Source: an uncultured bacterium
Lineage (GTDB): Bacteria > Bdellovibrionota_C > UBA2361 > SZUA-149 > CALKYB01
Direction: 5' to 3'
NCBI GenBank assembly: GCA_938003565.1
Contig: CALKYB010000203.1
Coordinates: 1-11,130 of the forward strand
Length of the DNA: 11,130 nucleotides
Positions 1 through 6,551 of this stretch are shown one piece after another. The notes beneath the pieces were generated by a model. It saw nothing but the letters and a program-made list of their open reading frames with translations, had not been told where the DNA came from and made no database searches. How positions within the stretch are numbered: position 1 is the stretch's first letter; every line of letters starts with the position of its first letter. The position numbers and the translations under genes were made by a program.

Positions 1-410
1 ATAGAACCAACTTCATTCAATAAGTGAAAAAACCACATTCTTGCTAAACAATTGTTTTCTTCATCGCAATTTTTCAGAAAAATAGAGAATTCAGAGGCCA
101 TTTTAGATAAGCACTTTAGCTCCACTCTATTACCTCTTTCTCTAAGTTCTTCAAAACTAGAAATAGATAAATCCAAATTTTCACTTTGTATATCAACCAC
201 CCCATCGGACAAACTTGATAATAAATGAGGATCATTTAAATAATCCGAAATTTCAAAAATCTCTCTCTCTGATATATCAATAATTCCTGGGGCGAATGAA
301 ATAATAGTTTGGTACATAGCATCACGACTATTGTACAAACCTTCTTGATATTTCCTAAACACAGTAGCCGGTTTAGGGTCTGCGTTTTGGTTATCAGTAA
401 TTGAAGTCAT
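1..410 (-). CDS. Hypothetical protein, N-terminal part (3' end outside window)
   Basis: An open minus-strand frame begins at ATG 408-410 and runs off the left edge, giving 136 visible codons. It starts MTSITDNQNADPKPATVFRK and includes the segment SFAPGIIDISEREIFEISDY. A GAGG Shine-Dalgarno sits 5 nt before the ATG, which supports the start. The visible part is acidic and soluble-looking, with no signal peptide, membrane helix or motif that I recognise. It lies 183 bp downstream of recF on the same strand, where many genomes have gyrB, but it is not gyrB. I cannot assign a function. The gap to recF and a possible promoter suggest it may be transcribed separately. Confidence 0.75.
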   Translation of the reverse strand, partial: MTSITDNQNADPKPATVFRKYQEGLYNSRDAMYQTIISFAPGIIDISEREIFEISDYLNDPHLLSSLSDGVVDIQSENLDLSISSFEELRERGNRVELKCLSKMASEFSIFLKNCDEENNCLARMWFFHLLNEVGS

Positions 411-563
411 AGTTGCCTCGGTTATTATTTTTACTCAAGAAAAGTAAAACCAAGTTTCCCTCTTCTCCTGAATATCCATTTGTAAAACAAAAAAATAATC
501 AGGATTAGAGTTAATTCTACAAAATATAAATGAGAAAGAATCGGGGTGATTAACAGGCGTGAC

Positions 564-592
564 GGTATAGTATTTAAGGGTTAATGAATCAA
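564..592 (-). promoter_or_regulatory. Possible sigma70-type promoter for the gene at 1-410
   Basis: Read on the minus strand, TTGATT (587-592) and TATACC (564-569) are separated by exactly 17 bp, each matching 4 of 6 consensus positions. It overlaps the end of recF by a few bases from 594 and would drive the unrecognised gene starting at 410, leaving a leader of about 150 nt. This rests on sequence pattern alone in AT-rich DNA, so a chance match is quite possible. Confidence 0.25.
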
Positions 593-593
593 C

Positions 594-1736
594 CTATGGT
601 GACTCAATTTTACCAGATTCAATATGATAAACCATAGGAGAAGATAAGTCTTCAAATCCAGAGTCAGAAATTTCTGTTGCTGTGATAATAACCTGACTAC
701 TAATATCTCTAATTTTCCAATAAAGAGCTTGTCGCCTATATCTATCTAGTTCAGATTCAACATCATCTAATAGTAGTATAGCTGATTCATTCGTTAATTT
801 TTCAATTAAACTAACAGCGGAAAATTTTAATGATAATGACAAACTACGCTTTTGTCCCTGAGAAGCAGCTAACTTAGCCATTCTATTTCCAGAACCAGTG
901 TTTAGAGTTATTTCAAACTCATCTCTATGAATCCCATAAAAAGTAGATCTGCGAGATAAATCTTTAGTAAACCTAGATTCAAATAGTTCCAAAATATCAC
1001 TTTTAGAGATTATTTCAGAATCTTCAGACAAAAAATTACTTTTATATGAAATGTTAGCGTTTTCTATATTTCCAGAAACTGATTTATATCCAGTAAAATA
1101 ATTATAATTTAGGGAGAAAAATTCTTTATATTCTTCTAATACCTCCTTTCTCTTTATACTTAATTCAGTGCCTTTATCAGCTAGAATAGAGTCCCAAGGA
1201 AGTAATTCCTTATACTTTGAAACCCCTTCTACTATCATTTTATTTCTATGCTTCAGAGCCCTATGATAAGCGATTAAGTTATCAAAATATTTACTATCTA
1301 TCTGGGATATTAATCTATCAAAAAACCTGCGTCTCAATGCTGGTGAGCCCGAAATTAAGAATAGATCATCAGGTGTAAACTCAACACACCTTAAGTTCCC
1401 GTAAAAAGCCGAAGAAGATAAAACTCTCTCTCCGTTAACTAATACCTTCTTTCTACCAGATTTCACGGTGTAGCTTACTTCCCTCTCACCATCAATATTA
1501 GATATTTTACCAGTAACCCGACAATCAGCATCCCCCTCTAAATAGTCCCAATTAACTAATTCTGAAGGCCTAGATGATCTAAATGATTTAGCTTGAGAAA
1601 GAATATAAATAGATTCAAGCAAGGATGTTTTACCCTGGCCGTTTTTACCAGTTAAGACAGTTACTTTATTGGGAAAGGGGATTCTAAGGTATTTTATATT
1701 TCTGAAATTATCTATTTCTAGACTTAAAAGATTCAA
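594..1736 (-). CDS. recF: DNA replication and repair protein RecF
   Basis: RecF is an SMC/ABC-type ATPase that loads RecA at ssDNA gaps together with RecO and RecR. The 380-aa protein has family-typical length. It shows Walker A GKNGQGKT at residues 30-37, an ABC-signature-like SQGQKRSLSL from residue 292, and Walker B with the DDVESELD box around residues 322-331 (acidic pair about D324/D325). The N-terminus MNLLSLEIDNFRNIKYLRI is the usual RecF opening. The start is TTG (1734-1736); no ATG lies nearby and the Shine-Dalgarno is poor, with an AGG about 12 nt upstream. It lies 59 bp downstream of dnaN and is probably co-transcribed with it, a conserved pairing. The gene looks intact. Confidence 0.96.
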   Translation of the reverse strand: MNLLSLEIDNFRNIKYLRIPFPNKVTVLTGKNGQGKTSLLESIYILSQAKSFRSSRPSELVNWDYLEGDADCRVTGKISNIDGEREVSYTVKSGRKKVLVNGERVLSSSAFYGNLRCVEFTPDDLFLISGSPALRRRFFDRLISQIDSKYFDNLIAYHRALKHRNKMIVEGVSKYKELLPWDSILADKGTELSIKRKEVLEEYKEFFSLNYNYFTGYKSVSGNIENANISYKSNFLSEDSEIISKSDILELFESRFTKDLSRRSTFYGIHRDEFEITLNTGSGNRMAKLAASQGQKRSLSLSLKFSAVSLIEKLTNESAILLLDDVESELDRYRRQALYWKIRDISSQVIITATEISDSGFEDLSSPMVYHIESGKIESP

Positions 1737-1773
1737 AGAAATAAACCTATATAAAATATATCTTCCTTAGATT

Positions 1774-1795
1774 TCTATTTAAAATTTTAAATAGA
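1774..1795. repeat. Perfect 22-bp AT-rich palindrome between dnaN and recF
   Basis: Positions 1774-1784 (TCTATTTAAAA) and 1785-1795 (TTTTAAATAGA) are exact reverse complements with no spacer. The palindrome occupies nearly the first half of the 59-bp intergenic gap and directly abuts the dnaN stop codon (1796-1798). It could be a dimeric-protein site or a weak RNA hairpin affecting dnaN-recF read-through. No T-run follows it on the coding strand, so it is not a standard terminator. Confidence 0.8.
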
Positions 1796-2938
1796 CTAAT
1801 CTTTATCAAAGCGCATTGGCATAACAATAGCTTTGTATTTTTCATCATCACCCATAAACATCCCTGGGCCTAGTTCACCATTTAAGTTAATAGTAACGTT
1901 CTCAGAAGATGACATGGCTCCAAGTAAATCAATAACGTAACGAGCACTAAAACCAATTTCGATATCATCGCCATCCTTCTGAACCTCAACTACCTCCTTA
2001 GCTTCCCCATATTCCGGACTAGAAGAGGTAAGTGTCATGGTATTCCCAGAAATACCAAATCTTACAGTTCTTGATTTATCAGCAGTCACTAAAGAAACTC
2101 TTTTAATGGACGCCAAAAAATCATTCTTTGATACATTAATTGTTGTTTTGACTTCCTTGGGAATAACTTGATTATAATCTGGGAACTGACCATCAACTAA
2201 TCTAACACCGACGGTGACTGAGCCACTCTGAACCGTAAAGAAGCCTTCATTAAAACTAATTTTAGCTGAACCATCATTAGACTCTAGAACCTTCTTAAGC
2301 TCAGAAATTCCTTTTCTAGGAACTATAACACTAGAGTCTACCTTAATGCCCTCAGCAGGTCGGTCTATCATAGCCAGACGATGGCCATCTGTAGAAACAA
2401 ATCTTATAGTATTACTTTTAGATTTCTTTGATGATTTTTCTCCCTGACCATCAACCATCTCAATATTAACCCCGTTAATATTGTAGCGAGTCTCATCAGT
2501 TGAAACGGCAAAGGAAGTTTTATCAAACATTTCATAAAGCTTTGAAGCTTCTACAGAAACTGCATCCTTGAGACTACATCCTACAAGGCTTGGAAACTCA
2601 TCTGAGGATGTGCCATTTATTTTAAAAAGAGAATTACCTGATTTTATTTCAAGTCTTCCAGATGCTCCTTCCTTGATAGAAATATCTTGCTCAGGAAGTT
2701 CTCTTACAATGTCATAAAAAACTTTCGCTCCAACCGTCAAACTACCAGGCTTATCAACTTTAGCTGGTGCACTACCAAGTAAACTAATTTCTAAATCAGT
2801 TGCTGAAACAGAAACACTTTTTCCTTTAGCCTGTATATTAACATTGGCTAGGATGGGCATCGTATTTCTTCTTTCAACTATGGTACTTGCGAGATATAGC
2901 AAGTTAGAAAAATTATCTTTTGAAACTGTAAAATTCAT
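1796..2938 (-). CDS. dnaN: DNA polymerase III subunit beta (sliding clamp)
   Basis: The beta clamp encircles DNA and tethers polymerase III and many partner proteins. The product begins MNFTVSKDNFSNLLYLASTI and continues with ERRNTMPILANVNI, the classic DnaN N-terminus. VSTDGHRLAMID, DGQFPDYNQVIP and the C-terminal KAIVMPMRF are further family hallmarks. Length is 380 aa, about normal. I place the start at ATG 2936-2938, because AGGAG (2948-2952) stands 9 nt upstream. The longer frame from TTG 2971 adds 11 residues unlike the family and lacks a ribosome site. recF follows in the same direction. The gene faces away from the putative origin at 2995-3540, so it would be co-directional with leftward replication. 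Confidence 0.97.
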   Translation of the reverse strand: MNFTVSKDNFSNLLYLASTIVERRNTMPILANVNIQAKGKSVSVSATDLEISLLGSAPAKVDKPGSLTVGAKVFYDIVRELPEQDISIKEGASGRLEIKSGNSLFKINGTSSDEFPSLVGCSLKDAVSVEASKLYEMFDKTSFAVSTDETRYNINGVNIEMVDGQGEKSSKKSKSNTIRFVSTDGHRLAMIDRPAEGIKVDSSVIVPRKGISELKKVLESNDGSAKISFNEGFFTVQSGSVTVGVRLVDGQFPDYNQVIPKEVKTTINVSKNDFLASIKRVSLVTADKSRTVRFGISGNTMTLTSSSPEYGEAKEVVEVQKDGDDIEIGFSARYVIDLLGAMSSSENVTINLNGELGPGMFMGDDEKYKAIVMPMRFDKD

Positions 2939-3040
2939 CTCTGAGTACTCCTGAAGGCAATCCCAAATCAAGAGGAGCTTAACTCAATTTCAAATGAAGT
3001 TCACCTAAAGTGAAAATAATAAATAATTCAAAAATATCTT

Positions 3041-3068
3041 ATTAAATAAAATTAATTATTTATTTAAT
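3041..3068. repeat. AT-only inverted repeat in the origin region
   Basis: ATTAAATAAA (3041-3050) and TTTATTTAAT (3059-3068) are exact reverse complements around an 8-nt AT spacer. It sits inside an approximately 60-bp stretch with only two or three G/C bases. It may help duplex melting or cruciform formation near the origin, or may simply reflect low complexity. Confidence 0.5.
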
Positions 3069-3112
3069 GCCCCATTTATTTATATTTAGTCAGTAAAGTT
3101 CTTCGATCTCAG

Positions 3113-3175
3113 AACTATTATTATTTATTATTATATATTTAAAAAAATAGTCGAAGTAGTAGGTCTTGTGGAAAA
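3113..3175 (-). promoter_or_regulatory. Basal origin unwinding system: DnaA box, DnaA-trios and AT-rich tract
   Basis: Read on the minus strand the order is the DnaA box TTTTCCACA (3167-3175), a 4-nt spacer (3163-3166), then CTACTACTTCGACTA (3148-3162), then a tract of almost only A and T down to about 3113. On the plus strand the middle block reads in register TAG TCG AAG TAG TAG. Four of these five triplets carry the central A of the DnaA-trio described in Bacillus subtilis, where DnaA filaments extend from the box onto single-stranded trios and open the AT-rich DNA. The order and spacing match that model closely. The function is inferred from this match. Confidence 0.7.
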
Positions 3176-3296
3176 GATGAAGAAGATTGCAATTATCTAT
3201 ATTCAAAGAATATTTCGCTAAATTAGATAGTTGATAGCTTATAGAAAACTTATGATTATTAATAACAATATGTTGGTACATATATTAATTAACACT

Positions 3297-3305
3297 TTAT
3301 ACACT
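3297..3305 (+). promoter_or_regulatory. DnaA box, near-match (TTATACACT)
   Basis: This matches TTATNCACA at eight of nine positions, with T replacing the final A. It lies between the 3167 box and the perfect box at 3351, so its position supports it. Alone it would be weak evidence. Confidence 0.45.
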
Positions 3306-3350
3306 AAATCATCCCAACTGTTAGCAAACTATGACCAGCGAACAAACAGG

Positions 3351-3359
3351 TTATCCACA
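3351..3359 (+). promoter_or_regulatory. DnaA box, perfect consensus (TTATCCACA)
   Basis: This is an exact match to the high-affinity DnaA box consensus. It is the only perfect one I found in the window, and it lies about 410 bp upstream of the dnaN start, inside the putative origin. Confidence 0.8.
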
Positions 3360-3457
3360 GTCTATTTTCATCAAAACCTAACTTTAAGTAGATAAAACAA
3401 AGTTATTTAAGGGGTTTATTAAGGACTTTTAAAACCCTAAATTAAATAATTAACATC

Positions 3458-3466
3458 TTTTCCACA
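3458..3466 (+). promoter_or_regulatory. DnaA box (TTTTCCACA)
   Basis: This has the same sequence as the box at 3167-3175 but the opposite orientation, with one mismatch to TTATCCACA. It lies 107 bp from the perfect box. The run GGTGTGTGTTTAGG follows it, and no trio array is present on this side. Confidence 0.65.
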
Positions 3467-3580
3467 GGTGTGTGTTTAGGCAGATTTTAAATTTAATAAA
3501 CCGAAGCTTAACAATTTTCTTCCCAAGATACGCTTGTGATGAAAAACAATTGAAGTGTTTTAAATTAATATAGTTTAATT

Positions 3581-4966
3581 TTACTCGATTACTAGAGGAC
3601 CGTAACCAGGTCCAGAAGGATTTTCACCTTTGTAATTGTTTTCCAACCAGTGAATATTTACGTTTCCTTTCAGGAAATCTTCTTGATTTATTAACCATCT
3701 ATAAAACCCAAGAGTCGTAGGTATTCCTTCTAAAACAGTTTCAGATAATAGTGACTTAATCCTACGTATTGCTTGATTTCTATCAGATCCTTTAACAATT
3801 ATCTTACTTAATAGAGAGTCATAAAAAGCAGAAACTTCTGTTCCGGTTTCTATCCAACCATCTTCTCTAACGCCAGCACCTGAAACCCTAGAGTAGTAAG
3901 TGACTTTTCCAGTTTTAGCTGAAAAGTTATTTTCTATATCTTCAGCGTAAACCCTAAGTTCAATTGCATGACCACTTTCAGATAAATCAGATTGAGTGAA
4001 GGGGATTTTTTTACCAGAAGCAATCTCAAGTTGAAGACATAATAAATCCTTGTTCCAAACTTCTTCTGTTACTGGATGCTCAACTTGAATCCTGGTGTTC
4101 ATTTCAAGAAACCAAATAGGTGAATCAGGTTTTTTACCCGATTCAACTAAAAATTCTACTGTTCCAGCACTTTGATAGTTGACTGACTTAGCGGCTAAAA
4201 TCGCGTATTTATATAAATTGTCTTTTACATTTTTATGAAGATTTATAGCGGGTGCTTCTTCAACTAATTTTTGATGACGTCTTTGAATTGAACACTCTCT
4301 CTCACCTAAGTGAATAATGTTTCCTTGACTATCCCCAAAAATTTGTACTTCTATATGTCTAGGCGAATTAAGATATTTTTCAACTATTAATCTATCATCG
4401 GAAAAAGCAGCCTTCGCTTCTCTAGCAGCTTCCTCAATAGCTATTTCAAGCTGATCTTCTGACTCTACACGTCTCATTCCGCGTCCACTACCTCCGCTAA
4501 CAGCTTTTACTAGTAGAGGAAAACCAAGAGATTTTATTTTATCTAAACCAGCTTCTGTGGGAATTCCCGGGAGAATCGGCACTCCCATTTGAGAAACAGT
4601 ATTTCTGGCAAACTCCTTGTCTCCCATTTTTTCTATCGCTTCCCACGAAGGCCCAACGTAAATTAGACCAGCCTTAGAAACTTCTCTGGCAAATTCTGGG
4701 TTCTCTGAAAGAAACCCATAACCAGGATGAACCGCCTCGCAGTTTGTTTGAATAGCGGCATTAACTAATTTTTTTATATCAAGGTAGCTCTCTTGAGCTC
4801 GAGACTTCCCAATACAAATAGTTTTGTCTGCAATTCTAGATGGAATTGTGCCTGAATCAACTTCTGAGCAAGCTAGGACAGATTCAATACCCAATTGCCT
4901 TGCGGCACGAATAATTCTAATCGCTATTTCGCCTCTGTTTGCAACTAGTAGTCTTTTTATTTTCAT
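3581..4966 (-). CDS. Biotin carboxylase subunit of an acetyl-/acyl-CoA carboxylase
   Basis: The enzyme carboxylates the biotin of a carrier protein using ATP and bicarbonate. The 461-aa product has the three biotin carboxylase parts: N-terminal RLLVANRGEIAIRIIRAARQ (5-24) with HPGYGFLSENP (80-90), the ATP-grasp domain with a Gly-rich loop GGSGRGMR (158-165), and the C-terminal domain with ELRVYAED. Expected active-site residues are visible: K154, C225, K233 (HQKLVEEAP), E288, N290, R292, V295/E296 (EMNTRIQVEH) and R338. The loop has Ser where GGGGRGM is usual. RVYAED and the missing accB neighbour suggest an acyl-CoA (propionyl- or methylcrotonyl-type) carboxylase subunit rather than housekeeping AccC; this is not certain. 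No biotinyl domain is fused. The ATG at 4964-4966 lacks a clear ribosome site. The gene would be head-on to replication if oriC lies at about 3.0-3.5 kb. Confidence 0.93.
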   Translation of the reverse strand: MKIKRLLVANRGEIAIRIIRAARQLGIESVLACSEVDSGTIPSRIADKTICIGKSRAQESYLDIKKLVNAAIQTNCEAVHPGYGFLSENPEFAREVSKAGLIYVGPSWEAIEKMGDKEFARNTVSQMGVPILPGIPTEAGLDKIKSLGFPLLVKAVSGGSGRGMRRVESEDQLEIAIEEAAREAKAAFSDDRLIVEKYLNSPRHIEVQIFGDSQGNIIHLGERECSIQRRHQKLVEEAPAINLHKNVKDNLYKYAILAAKSVNYQSAGTVEFLVESGKKPDSPIWFLEMNTRIQVEHPVTEEVWNKDLLCLQLEIASGKKIPFTQSDLSESGHAIELRVYAEDIENNFSAKTGKVTYYSRVSGAGVREDGWIETGTEVSAFYDSLLSKIIVKGSDRNQAIRRIKSLLSETVLEGIPTTLGFYRWLINQEDFLKGNVNIHWLENNYKGENPSGPGYGPLVIE

Positions 4967-5121
4967 TTGAGGTAGGATTGAAATTTAAGATGCTATTTAT
5001 CATCACTATAGCTTCCACCTTCAAGGGTGACCAGAAATAACCAAGTTTATTGGTGGTTAACTTTCTGCCACTTTTGTTATAAGTAATTACTCACTAGCAA
5101 GTAGAATGTAATTATTTAATT

Positions 5122-5132
5122 TATAATACAGG
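5122..5132 (+). promoter_or_regulatory. TATAAT box with adjoining AGG, just before trxB
   Basis: TATAAT (5122-5127) lies 11 nt before the trxB ATG, with AGG (5130-5132) between. No good -35 stands 17 bp upstream. If this were the -10, the mRNA leader would be only a few nucleotides and the AGG could hardly serve as a full ribosome site. The 172-bp gap to the divergent biotin carboxylase gene also carries a small inverted repeat, ACCAA/TTGGT (5040-5054), that could be an operator. Both are weak calls. Confidence 0.25.
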
Positions 5133-5138
5133 TAAAAA

Positions 5139-6077
5139 ATGTCCTCAGATGTCCGCAATATTATAATTTTAGGCAGTGGGCCCGCCGGTCTCACTGCAGC
5201 CTTGTATACAGCAAGGGCTAATTTATCTCCCTTGGTCGCTAAAGGGCCTCAACCAGGTGGTCAACTTATGATTACTACTGATGTAGAAAACTATCCTGGT
5301 TTTTCGGGGGGTATTCTTGGACCCGACTTAATGAAGGAAATGCAAGCTCAAGCTGAGAGGTTTGGCACGGAGGTTTTAACTGGCCTTGCGACTTCAGTAG
5401 ATTTATCCACTAGGCCTTTTAAAATATCTTTTGATGACAAGGTTGTTAAGACTAATAGTCTAATAATTTCTACTGGGGCGACAGCGAGAACCCTAGGCCT
5501 TGAAAAGGACAAAGAGTTGATGGGATTTGGCCTGTCTACTTGCGCCACCTGTGATGGAGCTTTTTTTCAAGATGAAGAGATAGTTGTAATTGGTGGTGGA
5601 GACTCTGCCTGTGAAGAGGCAGTTCATTTAACTAAGTTTGGAAAAAAAGTTACGCTAGTTCATAGAAGAGATGAATTACGGGCGTCCAAAATTATGGCTG
5701 ACCGCGTAAAAAACCACCCTAAAATTGAAATACTTTGGAATAAGAATTTAGTAGATTTGCTTGGCGATAAGAAGTCTGGATTGACAGGTGGTGTATTGGA
5801 GGATTCTAAGACGGGCGAGAGAGAAGAAATAAGTTGTGCGGCTGTTTTTTATGCGATTGGTCATACCCCTAACACCAAGCTTTTTGAAGGCCTACTTGAT
5901 ATGGATGATGACGGATATCTCATTACACAGCCAGACAGTACTAAGACAAACATCGAAGGAGTTTTTGCTTGTGGTGATGTTCAGGACCATGTTTTTAGGC
6001 AGGCTATCACAGCTGCTGGAACAGGGTGTATGGCGGCATTGGAAACCGAGAGGTTTTTGGCGGAATTTGAAGAATAG
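5139..6077 (+). CDS. trxB: Thioredoxin reductase (NADPH)
   Basis: This FAD enzyme passes electrons from NADPH to thioredoxin in the cytoplasm. The 312-aa product matches the low-molecular-weight family. It shows the FAD Rossmann motif GSGPAG (12-17), redox-active CATC (C135, C138, followed by DGAFF), the NADPH motif GGGDSACEEA (152-161), HRRDELRASK (175-184) for the NADP phosphate, and the C-terminal FAD motif GVFACGDVQDHVFRQAITAA. The ATG has AGG six nt upstream. It is transcribed alone, divergent from the biotin carboxylase gene and convergent with atpE, with a strong terminator between. It appears intact and ordinary. The closest alternative, an alkyl hydroperoxide reductase F-like protein, would be much longer. 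Confidence 0.96.
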   Translation: MSSDVRNIIILGSGPAGLTAALYTARANLSPLVAKGPQPGGQLMITTDVENYPGFSGGILGPDLMKEMQAQAERFGTEVLTGLATSVDLSTRPFKISFDDKVVKTNSLIISTGATARTLGLEKDKELMGFGLSTCATCDGAFFQDEEIVVIGGGDSACEEAVHLTKFGKKVTLVHRRDELRASKIMADRVKNHPKIEILWNKNLVDLLGDKKSGLTGGVLEDSKTGEREEISCAAVFYAIGHTPNTKLFEGLLDMDDDGYLITQPDSTKTNIEGVFACGDVQDHVFRQAITAAGTGCMAALETERFLAEFEE

Positions 6078-6095
6078 ATAATTTAGTCTACCAAT

Positions 6096-6130
6096 AAAAA
6101 AGCCCGCCTAGTTAAGGCGGGCTTTTTTTT
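6096..6130. terminator. Bidirectional intrinsic terminator between trxB and atpE
   Basis: GCCCGCCT (6102-6109) pairs perfectly with AGGCGGGC (6115-6122) around the loop AGTTA. It is followed by eight T on the plus strand (6123-6130) and preceded by six A (6096-6101), which give a U-run on the minus-strand transcript. It therefore serves both convergent units. Confidence 0.95.
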
Positions 6131-6148
6131 ACCTGTATGACGAGTTTT

Positions 6149-6475
6149 CTAGAAAATTTGTGTCATAACCCAAGTAAAAAGGACTAGAGATTCGATGAAA
6201 ACTAGGCCTAGGATGAATGGTAAGAACATCTGGCCTGAAGCACCTGGATTTCTTCCAATACTATCAAGCGCAGTAGAAGCTACTTTACCTTGGCTGATAG
6301 TACCAGCAACGGCAGCAATTCCAACAGCAAGAGCGATTGCAGTGTGCTTAGAGAGCCATCCACCAGAAACAGAGGCTAAAGCGATTTCAGCATCCGCTGC
6401 ACCTTCGGCATAAGCACTAGATGCGAAAGAAATAATAGGAATTAAAGAATAAGCTAAGGTTTTAACGGAACGCAT
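6149..6475 (-). CDS. atpE: ATP synthase Fo subunit c, with predicted signal peptide
   Basis: Subunit c forms the rotor ring of the F-type ATP synthase. The 108-aa product is longer than the usual 75-90 aa because residues 1-23 (ending AYA, cleavage likely before E24) resemble a signal peptide; the mature form would have about 85 residues. Helix 1 is about 43-66, the loop has R75-N-P, and helix 2 is about 83-107 with the ion-carrying E95 in LVFIESLVLF. Spacing to Q62 (13 before R75) and E95-S96 (20 after R75) equals that of Q32, R45, E65 and S66 in the Na+-binding Ilyobacter c subunit, but the positions of T67 and Y70 are Leu and Phe. The start has a strong GGAGGT 3 nt before ATG. It is third in atpI-atpB-atpE. 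Confidence 0.95.
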   Translation of the reverse strand: MRSVKTLAYSLIPIISFASSAYAEGAADAEIALASVSGGWLSKHTAIALAVGIAAVAGTISQGKVASTALDSIGRNPGASGQMFLPFILGLVFIESLVLFTWVMTQIF

Positions 6476-6528
6476 GTTACCTCCAAAATAAATAATAAAA
6501 ATAAGTAATAAAAATAACTAATAAAACT
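6476..6528 (-). promoter_or_regulatory. U-rich leader with tandem 13-nt repeats before atpE
   Basis: On the plus strand AATAAAAATAAGT (6494-6506) is followed at once by AATAAAAATAACT (6507-6519) and a partial third copy from 6520. In the atp mRNA this reads as a U/A-rich, G/C-poor stretch directly before the GGAGGT ribosome site of atpE. Subunit c is needed in many copies per enzyme, and in E. coli a U-rich element upstream of atpE boosts its translation. A similar role here is inference. Confidence 0.45.
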
Positions 6529-6551
6529 GATTAAAATAGACAATTAATTCT

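Larger units (their letters stand above)
2995..3540. other. oriC: Putative replication origin (oriC) in the dnaN / biotin carboxylase gap
   Basis: The 642-bp gap between the dnaN start (2938) and the end of the biotin carboxylase gene (3581) has no credible gene. It holds three sites with a TCCACA core plus a fourth near-match (3167-3175, 3297-3305, 3351-3359, 3458-3466), and long tracts with almost no G or C (about 3009-3068 and 3113-3150). A box-plus-trio unwinding arrangement lies at 3113-3175. Elsewhere in the window I saw only isolated one-mismatch boxes, such as TTATCCACT inside trxB at 5403-5411. Hand-counted strand composition changes sign between dnaN and atpI, consistent with an origin here. 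The region would also contain the dnaN promoter, which I could not place. Confidence 0.72.

Noticed and set aside
2939..2971. N-terminal extension of dnaN from TTG 2971
   Set aside because: The ATG at 2938 has AGGAG 9 nt upstream and gives the standard DnaN N-terminus; the extension has neither.
3090..3281. 63-codon minus frame in the dnaN upstream gap
   Set aside because: Extremely AT-rich composition rich in Asn, Ile and Tyr, no ribosome site, and it overlaps the DnaA box and trio element; most likely a chance frame.
5348..5548. Minus frame inside trxB, and other frames opposite atpE, atpB, atpI and dnaA
   Set aside because: Shadows of well-supported genes on the other strand, with no family resemblance.
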